A DNA stretch of 64,000 nucleotides from Amphiura filiformis (taxonomy: Eukaryota; Echinodermata; Ophiuroidea; Amphilepidida; Amphiuridae): the NCBI RefSeq assembly GCF_039555335.1, contig NW_027305497.1:899501-963500 (forward strand), in the 5' to 3' direction. The notes beneath the pieces were generated by a model. That model had not been told where the DNA came from. It saw only the letters and a list, made by a program, of their open reading frames with translations, and did not search any database. Positions 1-10,925 of the stretch are shown here, piece after piece (the stretch's first letter is position 1; every line of letters begins with the position of its first letter). The translations under genes and the position numbers were made by a program.

Positions 1-214
1 AGTTGGTACATTATGGACAATTGTACATAACTGTAGTTTAAACTTAAAACAAATCAAAAAATGTTTTGGGTTGGTCATCCAATTTGCCTGCAGTGACCTA
101 CAGGGTGTCCATAAAAGAACTGTATTGTCGAAAACGTATTGTTTGGGTATTTTAACGCTACAACTAAACATAACTATTAAATAACTGATGTGGTTGAGGA
201 ATTGTAATTCAGCT

Positions 215-505
215 ATAATATACTTTTTTGAATTTATTATATTTCACCACTCTTGAAATATAAGAACTTTACGAAACTCCCTCATTTTCACCCCTTTCCA
301 CGGATTCAAATATCAATCGGTGATTTGTAGGCCTATTCGGAGTGCTAATCACTGCGCATCATCAGCGCATGAGGCGTCTATAATTGTCATTGATAGATAT
401 TTGACTCCGTGGAACGGATTGAAAATGAGGCAGTAAAATACTTCTATTTCAAAAACGGAGCGGTTAATTGTCAAAATTCAAAAAGTATGTGATATCTGAT
501 ATACC
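215..505. repeat. Imperfect foldback (inverted repeat)
   Basis: The stretch from about 215 to 330 reappears as reverse complement from about 385 to 505. Shared words include cctcattttca, ccacgga(t/g)tcaaatat and gaaatagaa/gaaatataag. There is no coding frame. A TACAGGGTGTCC word at 101-112 looks like a TIR end of the same or another mariner-like element, but I see no partner for it. This is most likely an old MITE. Nothing else is visible in 1-607. Confidence 0.5.
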
Positions 506-607
506 GTAAAAACCCGTCTACAATCATATACTTAAGAAACGCCCTCAATAAAATTAGTTGCTTTTGTATTTGGAGTTTGAGCAACTAGGCCTATACTTGT
601 GGTTATA

Positions 608-1977
608 CAGGGTGAGTCAAAAAAGTGCAATAGAGAAAAGAATCCATTTTTATTTAAGAACCGAGTTGAACCTTTTATGTTTTAAAACATTTTATAATTA
701 ACATATCCATTAGCGATCTTGTGTGAAAAAATCAAGGAATTGTCATTTACCGTTTTGTTTTTATGACACATTTTATAACGATACCCAATTTTAATGTTTG
801 TCCAAGAGACATCTAAAATTTGAATGTCAGCACACTCTGTGCAAGGTAGATTTGGAACCACTGCCATTTTCTTAACCTCATTGGCATTGAAATAAAATGG
901 AACACCCAAAGTCTTGTTGCCCTTGGTCTTGTTTAAGGAGAAGAAACATTATTTGTTGTTATTTTCATTTTCCCTTCCCTTTATTCTCTATCAAAACCAT
1001 CTAAATTTGTAGGCGGGTTTTTCAAATGTCGAAATGAAATGCGCGCAAATTGAAGTGGAGTGAATTTCAAAATATCTAGTAAGTTTGACATATTGGGATT
1101 AAAAAAACTTGTTTGGGTCGAGTGAGGTATGAAGGACTTAAAGTAATGTTACAAAGTTTGTTTGAACAGAAAAAAAGAACGCAAATATCAACCTTATTTA
1201 AGTTAAAGTCATAATGTACGATCTTTTTTCAGAATTTACCTTTATTTTTTTCAAAACCGATTTTTTTGGCATATTTGTAATACTTACACATGTTCTAATT
1301 TAAATCTATGAGCAAACTGTCAAATTCGTCCTATTTGTAGTAAAACAGGACGATTTTCTGTTGGTCCGACATAAAGTCATAATTTTAGATTATGACTTTA
1401 TGTCGGCCACGATCGCAAACCGTAGACTCCTACAAAACTAGCTTGGTCACGCTCCCTCCACATGTGGAAGGAGCGTAACCAAACTGGCCGCGTAGGAGAC
1501 TAACTCTGAGGCCGCACTCGCTGTCCTAATCCAAATCGTGCGAGATGTTTCGAGTGATAGAGGTGAAGTTTATGATGTTGTTTCTTTGCAAATTCCCAAT
1601 GTTTTTCGCGTCCAAATATATTGGGAACTTTCATAATGATTGCATATTATCATTTTAGAAGAAAAAAAGAAAAATCTAAAAATTTAAAAAGATCGTACAT
1701 TAAGGCTTTAAAGTTAGTTTCAGAGCTGGTGCATTTATCGTGCATTGTGTGCTCCCATTCAAAATACATGGTACTTCGTGGACAAATAATGAAATTGGGT
1801 ATCGCAGCAAAAGGACTCATAAAAATTAAACGGTAAAAGCGAGTAACTTCATTTTTGCACAGAAGGTGACTATTGAGTGTGGCATTTATAGAAACTTTAC
1901 ATAATGTGAAAGTTCAACTTGGTTCTTTCATAAATGTCGATTCTTTGCTCTATTGCACTTTTTTTTGACTCACCCTG
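608..1977. mobile_element. TA-flanked mariner/Tc1-like non-autonomous element
   Basis: It starts CAGGGTGAGTCAAAAAAGTG and ends with the inverse (CACTTTTTTTTGACTCACCCTG). The dinucleotide TA lies on both sides (606-607 and 1978-1979), as expected of Tc1/mariner target duplications. The terminal repeats run about 80 bp: cgagttgaacctttt near the left end mirrors agttcaacttgg near the right. The 1.37 kb interior has only short ORFs (682-909 minus and 1621-1836 plus) that match no family I know, so it looks non-autonomous. A perfect hairpin sits in the middle. Confidence 0.7.
1366..1406. repeat. Perfect 15-bp hairpin inside the 608-1977 element
   Basis: CCGACATAAAGTCAT (1366-1380) and ATGACTTTATGTCGG (1392-1406) are exact reverse complements around an 11-base loop. 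It lies near the centre of the surrounding transposon and may mark a junction of two inner arms. Confidence 0.8.
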
Positions 1978-2048
1978 TACATCCATCAAAGTATATTGTA
2001 ACACCAATCAATTGATTTGACATAATAACGACTTTTTTTATAGCAGGA

Positions 2049-2115
2049 TCAAATAGCTCAATTGATAGAGCGTCAGACTGTGGCACTAAAGAGAGCACGG
2101 TCCAGGGACATGTTC
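2049..2115 (+). repeat. tRNA-like relic (possible SINE head)
   Basis: TAGCTCAATTGATAGAGCG resembles a tRNA D-arm/A box, and ggtccaggga about 45 bases later resembles a decayed B box. No full cloverleaf can be drawn, so I read this as a tRNA-derived SINE relic rather than a gene. Confidence 0.3.
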
Positions 2116-2821
2116 CGGTTTTTTATTCTCGTTTTAATTAAACTTTTTGACATGTTATTTTTTTCTATCTTCAAATCTACCGTTCTACTTTTAGGATTTC
2201 ATTTTAGGTTTTTTTTTATTATTTTTTTAATATTTTTTAATAGAATTTTTTAGTAATTTTGTGGTTTTAAAGAAACTAATAAAAGCATTTATTCTAAAAA
2301 ATATCAAAACCCATGGTTAGACAGACGTGTTGCAACTACTTGTCTCTCCTCGTCTTTGCAATAAAAACCTTTGTTGCACCTTTGTGCCATCCCAATTCTT
2401 GGGGAATGGTGGGTAGGGTCAGAAGGGGAGAGGTACTTGGATTATTTTTCTACGGGGATGTGCGGCCCTAGCTTCCGAACCCATCAGTCATTTATCTTTT
2501 GGTCGTTATATGACTATCATTTTGAGGACTGAGTTCTTTCGAGAAGCAGTTTCAGACAATAGCGTGGGATTATTGGAGCAGAGGTTATCTTTTGAATTCT
2601 TTTATGACCACTGAATCCCGAGGGACAGGGGACGTGTCTCCCAAGCTTTCAGAAAAATTACCCGATTTTTGTTCTTTTCAGTCACTTTTTGACAATTTTG
2701 GCCGATTGCCCATCCCGCCATTTCAAGCCGGATTGGCGCTTATGACTGGAGGAATCGGCATCAAATTGTTTTTGCAACTGCCCAATTGGATGGGAAATCC
2801 CTGCTTCAAAATCAATTTTAT

Positions 2822-3135
2822 TATTCGCTGGCGAAGTGATGTAATAATCGGATGAACTACCATAGCAATATAAAGGGTAAAACCATTTTTTAATATATCG
2901 CACTTCACTAGTATGTTCACGCGGTACCTCTGCATTGAACCATATAATGCTGATCACTCGCCCCTTTAAAATTAGTATCTTTGAAAAGAACAGTATTGTA
3001 TTCAATCTATGATCGCAGCCATACACAGGCGATGAGTGCAATCTGCTTGTAGTGCACCACGATATATTCAAATATTGTTTTAACCTATTGCTATGGCAGT
3101 TAATCCGATTGTTACATCACTTTGACAGCGAATTG
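2822..3135. repeat. Inverted pair of a ~50-bp repeat also found at 7652-7702
   Basis: 2822-2870 is the reverse complement of 3086-3135 (tattgctatgg...ttacatcac...gcgaat). A third, diverged copy lies at 7652-7702. Two of these copies stand just before box-element ends (3174 and 7718). The ORFs in this stretch (2592-2855, 2682-3071) have no recognisable product. Apart from these repeats and the tRNA-like relic, 1978-3173 shows no gene. Confidence 0.55.
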
Positions 3136-3173
3136 TATTGGATTGTAAACTTTCAGCATCCTTTTGTAACATT

Positions 3174-4624
3174 CAGCGTGTTTATAGTGAATATACCGCA
3201 TTTTAAGTATACCGTATACGATAATCCTTGTATATATACCGATACCGTTGCTGTTTATAGTGAGACACAGTTACCGCCAGACAGGGTCTAATTCTGCATA
3301 AAACCGGGCAACGTTATTTCTATAGATCTGCTGCGCATTCAAATTGCATTGTATTGCATCGTAATTTCATTTGTGTCTATGCTAATTATGTTTACACAAC
3401 ATGAACTCACGTGTTTTCAAGCAAATTCGCCGATAATAGGTGATCAAAAGCGATCGGAATGTTACAAAAGTACAGATCGCATTCAGCTTACTTCATATGA
3501 GATGATCTTGGGAAAAATACGGCATAATTTGTCTTGATGTTTGCGGAATGCCATGCAGTAAAATATTAATACGTTACGGCAATTCATGATTGACAACTAA
3601 CAATCGGCGTGTCCTTCGTATCCTCCACTGTCAATTTCTTATCCACTCACTAATCCTCACAAAAGCTCTGTGTTGATTACGTAATGTGTGGAGGCAAATT
3701 GCAATAAGTACAATGAAATAATGAGTAGGGCGGGCTCCGAGGCGGGTTTCTTCTTCATCTTACGTAACAGTATTATTCTTCAAAAAAAACCCGGAAGCTT
3801 GTCGTTTGGAGCTCTAGCTGAAATACAGCAAGATAATGTAAGATAGTAAATGTTAACCTGTATTTTAGCTAGAGTATCTCGAGCTAGTTACCGCACAAAT
3901 TATACCAACTAACATTATCGTGCATTTGCAATAACCCCGAGGTCACACGAGGAATGTGTAATTATTGTGGCGCGAGCTATAAACAGCCCATTGAACAATA
4001 TGATCATGGTGGTGAACATGTAGCTTCTGTTTTGATAACTCTTGGGGGTGAGAATCGTTCCGAATGTCCTGCGCGCATCCTACGCATCGTGAAGAAGCTC
4101 CTACTTCCGGTAATACCGCACACAATTTATACTGGTGTGTTTGTAGTGCAAATATCTCGCGACAATGTCCTTCGGTTGAGAAGGATATCGATGTACCGTA
4201 CATACAAATACTGCTAGTGTTTATAGTGGGATAATTTCTGACTGGATAGAAATTATACCCAGGGAACCTCTATTATTATCGGGAATTGCCTGTCACACAT
4301 GATCGCACGCAATTGGTGGGACCTCATCTGCCCAGAACATATTGACCACAGAGAACCTATTCTTGAGAGGGCACTCTATTCACGTGGTTTCTTTTTCAAC
4401 GCTAAAAGATCACGAATTTTGGTGGTTTGCAAATGAAAAGTGTCCGCACTATCGATTGATTACGTAACTGTTATGAATAATTTATTAGGTTTTTCAATGC
4501 AATCGCCTCGACCCATTAATACATATTATCTGTATTATCAAAGTATTGACATTGCTCTTATGAACTGACATCCACCTGTTATACCGCAATGTGCCGCACA
4601 TCTGCTCCCACTATAAACACGCTC
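3174..4624 (+). mobile_element. GTTTATAGTG-box element, copy 1 (interrupted)
   Basis: The left end is cAGCGTGTTTATAGTG and the right end is CACTATAAACACGCTC (4609-4624), the terminal repeat seen throughout 3-11 kb. The interior begins like the full-length copy at 10317-10925 (boxes at 3180, 3253, 4139 and 4219), but after about 4230 it is replaced by foreign sequence. A 608-bp insertion lies at 3278-3885. No target duplication is visible: the left flank is att, the right flank aca. There is no transposase. ORFs such as 3954-4217 are translations of the repeat and I do not count them as genes. Confidence 0.6.
3278..3885. mobile_element. 608-bp insertion between 9-bp direct repeats
   Basis: AGTTACCGC stands on both sides (3269-3277 and 3886-3894). 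Uninterrupted copies of the box element have it only once (for example near 10508), so this is an insertion with a 9-bp target duplication. A 9-bp duplication suits Mutator-like elements, but I see no terminal inverted repeat. The 3' part contains its own small hairpin (gctctagctgaaatacag against ctgtattttagctagag). There is no coding capacity. Confidence 0.6.
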
Positions 4625-5386
4625 ACAGGCGATGGAACACATTTCAAAATTCCGGCAAAGCCTGCATCATTCCTACATTTCAGGTTGGTTAGCTTTTGAG
4701 ATGTAGGAATGCGTGTAATCGGATTTGTCTATACATTCAAGAATAGTGTAAACCCATAGAGGCCCTGCATGCTTTTATCGATTGGCTCCAAACAAAGGAT
4801 TTGAACCGGTGTCCTTCACCGTAACGGAATTTACTCTATGACCGTAATCAGGTGGATGTCAGTTCATAAGAGCAATGTCGGGGATTATAGATCACAATTT
4901 TTCAATCGATGGGGAGAGATGAGGTCCCACCAGGTCCGACCGAGTCTCCTACACAGGTTACGCTCCCTGTGGAGGGGCGGAACCAAACTGGCTGATGTGG
5001 AGACTAAGCCAGTTTGCGTCGGTCTGATACTCGTCTATCTCGTCTTTGACCATGCGCAGATCTGGCTGGTCAGGAAGATATTTAATATTCCGAATTTATA
5101 ATATGCCTACCAGTTCCACCGTATAACCGATTTGCTAGAGAATATTTGTTACCATGTTTAATAAATTCGTATTAATCGTATAATAAAATGTGGCCAAATG
5201 TATATTTGTGTACATAGTGTGTGGATCCACTCTTCTACGGACTTGGCTACTAAGCATGTCGGGAAGGATATGGCGGTATGCTGACCTGGGTCAATATGTT
5301 CTGGGCAGATGAGGTCCCACCAATTGCCTGCGACCTTGTGTGCGAGCATGTGTGACAGGCAATTCCCGATAATAATAGAGGTTCCC
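4260..5386. repeat. Foldback with ~90-bp arms
   Basis: 4260-4348 and 5288-5386 are reverse complements, nearly exact apart from about 11 extra bases in the right arm (cagggaacctctatt..., gcagatgaggtcccacc...). The arms enclose a further inverted pair (4549-4579 and 4849-4878, gaactgacatccacc), the right end of box element 1 and a tRNA-like relic. It is a composite of nested repeats with no gene seen. Confidence 0.6.
4785..4850 (-). repeat. tRNA-like relic on the minus strand (possible SINE)
   Basis: On the minus strand GGTTCAAATCC (plus 4798-4808) is a good B box, and the bases 35-45 upstream (ggtcatagagtaaattccg) resemble a D-arm. The anticodon stem does not pair well. This is probably a tRNA-derived SINE fragment, not a working tRNA. 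Confidence 0.35.
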
Positions 5387-5453
5387 TGCCGTAATTATGG
5401 CGCAGTGTAATCCATTCAATCAAATGTTGTCATTAACCTATTAGATCGTAGTA

Positions 5454-6333
5454 CAGCCTGTCTCAAAAAAAATTGTGCAAGTGAAAAGCGCCCTCTGTGG
5501 CAATTAGAAAATACCGTTGTGACATAATGCCCACATCAACGTCACGGGCATAGTCTTAGCTCTCAAATGCCGTTTAGTCTGTTCAATTTGCTTGTTTAAA
5601 TCTCGAGATATGCTTACTTAACAACGAAAGGGTAAAATCGCAATTGTGCCACTTTTACTAGGGAAGAGGGCTGTACATGTAAATCAATGATGACATCAAG
5701 TTTATCAAGAGTTCCTTCGTGAAATCAAAAGAATGTACCGTATCAATTACACAACGATACAAAATTGTTTTTAATGTTTTATCATGATAAAGGTATAATG
5801 ATTCTCCTTTTCCACTTACGACAAATTAAACGATAAATATTTCACATTCTGCTGTAAAATTAAAAATATGTGCATGTCAATGATTTTACTATGGTAAATA
5901 CTGTTCTCTTTGTCATTCAAGACATGTTAAAAGACAAACAAATATTGCACACTTATAGGTTAATGAACTTTGACAAGTTCATGAAATTTGACAAATTAAT
6001 GAAATTTGACAAAATAATGCACGCGCGCTGGTGTTGATGCGTCTAATGCACGAGCCCCGAAGAGGGAATGCATTAGACGCATCAACATCAGCTATCATTG
6101 ATTTACATGTACAGCCCTATTCCCTAGTAAAAGTGGCACAATTGTGATTTTACCCTTTCGTTGTTAACTAAACATATCTCGAGATTAAAAAGAGAAAATT
6201 GAACAGAACAAACGGTATTTGAGAGTTAAGACTGTGCTCTTGACGTTGATGTAAGCATTATGTCACAACGGTATTTTCTAATTGCCAAAGAGGGCGCTTT
6301 TCACTTGCACAATTTTTTTTTTGAGACAGGCTG
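5454..6333. mobile_element. CAGCCTGTCTC foldback element, TA-flanked
   Basis: The ends are CAGCCTGTCTCAAAAAAAAT and its inverse, with TA at 5452-5453 and 6334-6335. The arms are about 240 bp long (5454-5690 against 6095-6333) and close in sequence. A smaller inverted pair (tgttgatgcgtctaatgca / tgcattagacgcatcaac, about 6031-6090) sits inside. There is no ORF of note. It belongs to the same family as 31981-33470 and looks like a mariner-type non-autonomous element. Confidence 0.75.
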
Positions 6334-6382
6334 TACATTTGTTATGTGTGTGAGACGAACTGTCACTGTAGATTGCAATCAA

Positions 6383-7610
6383 GGATGATCTCCTGGATGG
6401 GGCAGCTTTAATTAGCATGAGGCCGCATTGATATGTAAATAGCGTATTGTTATTTAAATTTGTGCCCAGACGTATTGAGGGCGACAGTCATGTTATCCAG
6501 ACGGAGAATGGCTGCATATGCCGGGCATGTCAATTTGCTGAGTGAAGGCTGATAATCACCTTTCTGTATAGGTAATAAGCTAGTATATTTCGTGTACCAG
6601 TTGGTTATAACAAAAAATTAGTATCATATTAAATATATTAAATGTATAAACTTTGAAATTTACATGAATTTGAAGAGCATAGCTTCGAAATGTAGCTTAG
6701 TCAGGTGATGTGAAATTCTGCTGCGTGACCCCCTCTGCGTGGTAGAATTATATTCACAAAACATTGAATTTAACAGATATTTTTGGTAGCCAACCACGAT
6801 TTATCAGCATTTAAAATATATGTTAATTAACAAAGATAAATAATAAAGAGTACAAATGGCAATTAACTAGTAAACAAGCCTGAAATTTTAAAATGTTGCC
6901 ACGTGATTTCCCGAACACATGATATGTCCACATGTGACCACTATTCATATTTACCGTAAATATTTGGAGTATGCTTGCACATCATGCACATACACTGTGC
7001 ATTTCTTTACTTCCGTATAAAATCAATAATTCATGCTGGGAGCCAAGTAACATTGTCTGCTCAGTGCAAATTGGTATTTTATTTTACTTGAGAGCATAAT
7101 AGAAATACATAAAGACGAATAAGGCGCCATGATGGAAGGTCAGGTCGGGTATCAAAGGTTATTATAACTTAAATACTACTTGTATTTCCCACCTTGCCTC
7201 TGTCACATATTTCCTTCATATTATTGACAGCAAGTCCTAATTTTGACTTTGCTATTGCAAAATGTCATTTCATATCAAATTAGTAGACTTTCTTTGAAAA
7301 ACATATCACTGGTGCCTGATGGGAATACCCGTCCGCCATTTCATTAAACTGGATCGTTTTCGCCTGTTTTGTGCCCAGATGTATTGGGGCGCGCGCTATG
7401 CTCTCATTGAACAGGCAAAGTTCGCAAAACTAACAACGTTGTTATTTGCCAAACTCAATTAACATGATCCAAGGGGTCGAACATGAATTATTCATAACGA
7501 GCTATAACAGATCGATAACTGGCCTCACTTTCTAGCTAGTAAACCAGCTGAATTTTTCATAGATTTTGCGTTGCTAATAGAACAACCGTGAATTTAGTGT
7601 CACCCCCTTG
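6383..7610 (-). mobile_element. 1.2-kb non-coding element, inverted copy A
   Basis: This stretch is the reverse complement of 8012-9237 over its whole length with only scattered differences, so both copies are young. It ends ...cacccccttg at 7610, matching caagggggtg at 8012. Its outer end is near 6383 (ggatgatctcctgg). I could not find a target duplication around this copy. There is no ORF of 60 codons or more and no family match by eye. Confidence 0.7.
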
Positions 7611-7717
7611 TTGAAATCATATTTGTTATTTACGGGATGATACACAACCTCTATTGCTATGATAATTAATCTTGTTACATCACTACTTTTATGGCGAATA
7701 AATATCCACTAGTCTGT

Positions 7718-9484
7718 GAGCGTGTTTATAGTGGGAGCAGATGTGCGGTACATTGCGGTACAATTTCTACCCGGTTAGAGATTATCTGGATACTTGCCCA
7801 CTATAAACACTAGCAGTATTATGTATGTACGGTGCATCGATATCCTTCTCAACCGAAGGATATTGTGGCGAGATATTCCCACTATAAACACACCAGTATA
7901 AATTGTGTGCGGTATTACCGGAAGTAGGAGCTTCTTCATGATGCGTAGGATGAGCGCAGGACATTCGGAACGATTCTCACCCCCACGAGTTATCAAAACA
8001 GAAGCTACATGCAAGGGGGTGACACTAAATTCACGGTTGTTCTATTAGCAACGCAAAATCTATGAAACATTCAGCTGGTTTACTAGCTAGAAAGTGAGGC
8101 CAGTTATCGATCCGTTATAGCTCGTTATGAATAATTCATGTTCGACCCCTTGGATCATGTTAAATGAGTTTGGCAAATAACAACGTTGTTAGTTTTGCGA
8201 ACTTTGCCTGTTCAATGAGAGTATAGCGCGCCCCCAATACATCTGGGCACAAACCAGGCGAAAACGATCCAGTTTAATGAAATGGCGGACGGGTATTCCC
8301 ATCAGGCACCAGTGATATGTTTTTTCAAAGAAAGTCTACTAATTTGATATGAAATGACATTTTGCAATAGCAAAGTCAAAATTAGGACTTGCTGTCAATA
8401 ATATGAAGGAAATATGTGACAGAGACAAGGTGGGAAATACAAGTAGTATTTAAGTTATAATAACCTTTGATGCCCGACCTGACCTTCCATCATGGCGCCA
8501 TGATTCGTCTTATGTATTTCTATTATGCTCTCAAGTAAAATAAAATACCAATCTGCACTGAGCAGACAATGTTACTTGGCTCCCAGCATGAATTATTGAT
8601 TTTATACGGAGGTAAAGAAATGCACAGTGTATGTGCATGATGTGCAAGCATACTCAAAATATTTACGGTAAATCTGAATAGTGGTCACATATTGACATAT
8701 CATGTGTTCGGGAAATCACGTGGCAACATTTTAAGATTTCAGGCTTGTTTACTTGTTAATTGCCATTTGTACTCTTTATTATTTATCTTTGTTAATTAAC
8801 ATATATTTTAAATGCTGATAAATCGTGGTTGGCTGCCCATGATATCTGTTAAATTCAATGTTTTATGAATATAATTCTACCACGCAGAGGGGGTCACGCA
8901 GCAGAATTTCACATCACCTGAGCTATATTTCGAAGCTCTGCTCTTCAAATTCATGTAACTTTCAAAGTTTATACATTTAATATATTTAATATGATACTAA
9001 TTTTTTGTTATAACCAACTGGTACACGAAATATACTAGCTTATTACCTGTACAGAAAGGTGATTATCAGCCTTCACTCAGCAAATTGACATGCCCGGCAT
9101 ATGCAGCCATTCTCCGTCTGGATTACATGACTGTCGCCCTCAATACGTCTGGGCACAAATTTAAATAACAATACGCTATTTACATATCAATGCGGCCTCA
9201 TGCTAATTAAAGCTGCCCCATCCAGGAGTTCATCTATGCTACATGTTCACCGCAGGCTCACCGCCATGATCATATTGTTGAATAGGCTGTTTATAGCTCG
9301 CGCCACAATATTTACACATTCCCCGTGTGACCCCGGGGTCATTGCAAATGTACGATAATGTTAGTCGGTATATAATTTGTGCGGTAACTGTGTCTCACTA
9401 TAAACAGCAAGGGTATCGGTATATATACAAGAATTATCGTGTACGGTATACTCAAAATGCGGTATATTCACTATAAACACGCTC
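7718..9484 (-). mobile_element. GTTTATAGTG-box element, copy 2, with TGT target duplication
   Basis: It starts GAGCGTGTTTATAGTG and ends CACTATAAACACGCTC, flanked by TGT on both sides (7715-7717 and 9485-9487), a 3-bp target duplication. Without the 1.2 kb insertion at 8012-9237 it is about 530 bp and matches the full copy 10317-10925 in reverse orientation. Boxes lie at 7724, 7799, 7880, 9396 and 9469. It encodes no transposase. A 3-bp duplication would suit CACTA- or Harbinger-type elements, but the ends do not settle the superfamily. Confidence 0.7.
8012..9237 (+). mobile_element. 1.2-kb non-coding element, copy B, with 8-bp target duplication
   Basis: GCTACATG stands directly before (8004-8011) and directly after (9238-9245). 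Other box elements carry GCTACATG only once at this place (for example near 10170 in reverse), so this is an insertion with an 8-bp duplication, as hAT elements make. The start CAAGGGGGTGACAC suits a hAT-like end, but the other end (gagttcatctat) is not its inverse. It has no coding capacity and is nearly identical to copy A. Confidence 0.7.
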
Positions 9485-9555
9485 TGTATCACAGAGCGTG
9501 TTTATAGTGGGAGCAGATGTGCGGTACATTGCGGTACAATTCCTACCCGGTTAGA

Positions 9556-9946
9556 GAGCGTGTTTATAGACCACTTGACATCACTGTTTATCAACAAAGG
9601 CGAGGGACTCGTCTGTCGATATGCTTGACCAAGCCGCCACACTGTTCAATGGCTTTCTTGTACTATATGAAATGTGGCGGGCGATTTAAAATACACATGC
9701 CCTTAGCAAACTACGATGCGTACGCACACTGCAGGGCAGAGAACAATAAAAATTGCCATAATGCGCGCGCATACTGCCGGGCAATGACGTCACATGCCAA
9801 GTGGTCTATAGTGAGACAATCTTTCCGTTATTTAGCTAAACTACCGCGTAGTCTAGATTTGCAATGGTTAGTAAAACATAAACAAATATAGACTGCGTGG
9901 CAGTCCAGCTAAATACCGTATAATCTGGCTCACTATAAACACGCTC
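9556..9946. mobile_element. Short box element inserted into copy 3, with AGA target duplication
   Basis: GAGCGTGTTTATAGTGAG and CTCACTATAAACACGCTC are its two ends. AGA precedes (9553-9555) and follows (9947-9949). Other copies show the empty site as ggttagagattatc, so the insertion is clear. Without the nested 238-bp MITE its own length is about 150 bp. It shares only the ends with the larger box elements; the interior differs. Confidence 0.7.
9569..9806. mobile_element. 238-bp MITE inserted exactly inside a GTTTATAGTG box
   Basis: GACCACTTGACAT at the left and ATGCCAAGTGGTC at the right are inverted ends. TATA stands before (9565-9568) and after (9807-9810). Removing the element restores gtttatagtgag, the box, so the TATA was duplicated on insertion. 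It is GC-richer than its surroundings (gcgcgcgcat, ccgggcaatgacgtca). The long ORF over it (9517-9891) crosses three elements and is not a gene. Confidence 0.75.
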
Positions 9947-10316
9947 AGAGATTATCCGGATATTTGCCCACTATAAACACTAGCAGTATAATATGTATGT
10001 ACGGTACATCGATATCCTTCTCAACCGAAGGATATTGTGGCGAGATATTCCCACTATAAACGAACCAGTATAAATTGTGTGCGGTATTACCAGAAGTAGG
10101 GGCTTCTTCATGATTCGTAGGATGCGCGCAGGACATTCGGAATGATTCTCACCCAAGAGTTATCAAAACAGAAGCTACATATTCACCGCCATGATCATAT
10201 TGTTGAATGGGCTGTTTATAACTCGCGCCACAATATTTACACATTCCCCGTGTGACCTCGGGGCTATTGCAAATGTACGATAATGTTAGTTGGTATATAA
10301 TTTGTGCTGTAACATT

Positions 10317-10925
10317 GAGCGTGTTTATAGTGAATATACCGCATTTTGAGTATGCCGTATACGATAATCCTTGTATATGTACCGATACCCTTGCTGTTTA
10401 TAGTGAGACACAGAGCGTGTTTATAGTGAATATACCGCATTTTGAGTATACCGTACACGATAATCCTTGTAATATGTACCAATACTCTTGCTGTTTATAG
10501 TGAGACACAGTTACCGCACAAATTATATACCAACTAACATTTGCAATGACCCCGAGGTCACACAGGGAATGTGTAAATATTGTGGCGCGAGCTATAAACA
10601 GCCCATTCAACAATATGATCATGGCGGCAAACATGTAGCTTCTGTTTTGATTACTATTGCGGGGTGAGAATCGTTCCGAATATCCTGCGCACATCGTACG
10701 CATCATGAAGAAGCTCCTACTTCCGGTAATACCGCACACAATTTATACTGGTGTGTTTATAGTGGGAATATGTCGCCACAATATCCTTCGGTTGAGAAGG
10801 ATATCGATGTACCGTACATACATATACTGCTAGTGTTTATAGTGGGCAAGTATCCGGATAATCTCTAACCGGGTAGAAATTGTACCGCAATGTACCGCAC
10901 ATCTGCTCCCACTATAAACACGCTC
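10317..10925 (+). mobile_element. GTTTATAGTG-box element, copy 4 (full length)
   Basis: This is the best full-length copy: GAGCGTGTTTATAGTG at 10317, CACTATAAACACGCTC ending at 10925, 609 bp. Boxes lie at 10323, 10396, 10419, 10493, 10755, 10835 (plus) and 10910 (minus). The first 96 bp (10317-10412) are repeated directly from 10413. The flanks are att and aat, which are inverse, not direct, and they continue as inverted arms on both sides. No protein family is recognised in its frames; repeated peptides here are by-products of the DNA repeat. Confidence 0.7.

Larger units (their letters stand above)
9494..10316 (-). mobile_element. GTTTATAGTG-box element, copy 3 (reverse, incomplete)
   Basis: It starts with GAGCGTGTTTATAGTG and follows the reverse of the full element to ...tgctgtaacatt, where copy 4 begins. 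A smaller element (9556-9946) is inserted near its start. Boxes remain at 9500, 9969 and 10052. Its sequence is the reverse complement of 10926-11334, so copies 3 and 5 form the arms of a large foldback around copy 4. Confidence 0.65.

Noticed and set aside
2049-2115. Functional tRNA genes at 2049-2115, 4785-4850 (minus) and 51455-51545 (minus)
   Set aside because: Only box-like words are present; none folds into a full cloverleaf with acceptor stem. SINE relics are more likely.
3943-4217. Repeated peptides (CGASYKQPI..., EEAPTSGNTAHNLYW) at 3943-4217, 7775-8014, 9945-10136, 10890-11307
   Set aside because: They are translations of the same DNA repeat in several frames, with no protein pattern and no frame kept across copies. 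The box element looks non-coding.
6383-9237. One giant foldback transposon with 1.2-kb arms
   Set aside because: The 8-bp duplication around 8012-9237 and the continuous box element on its two sides show that the right arm is a separate insertion.
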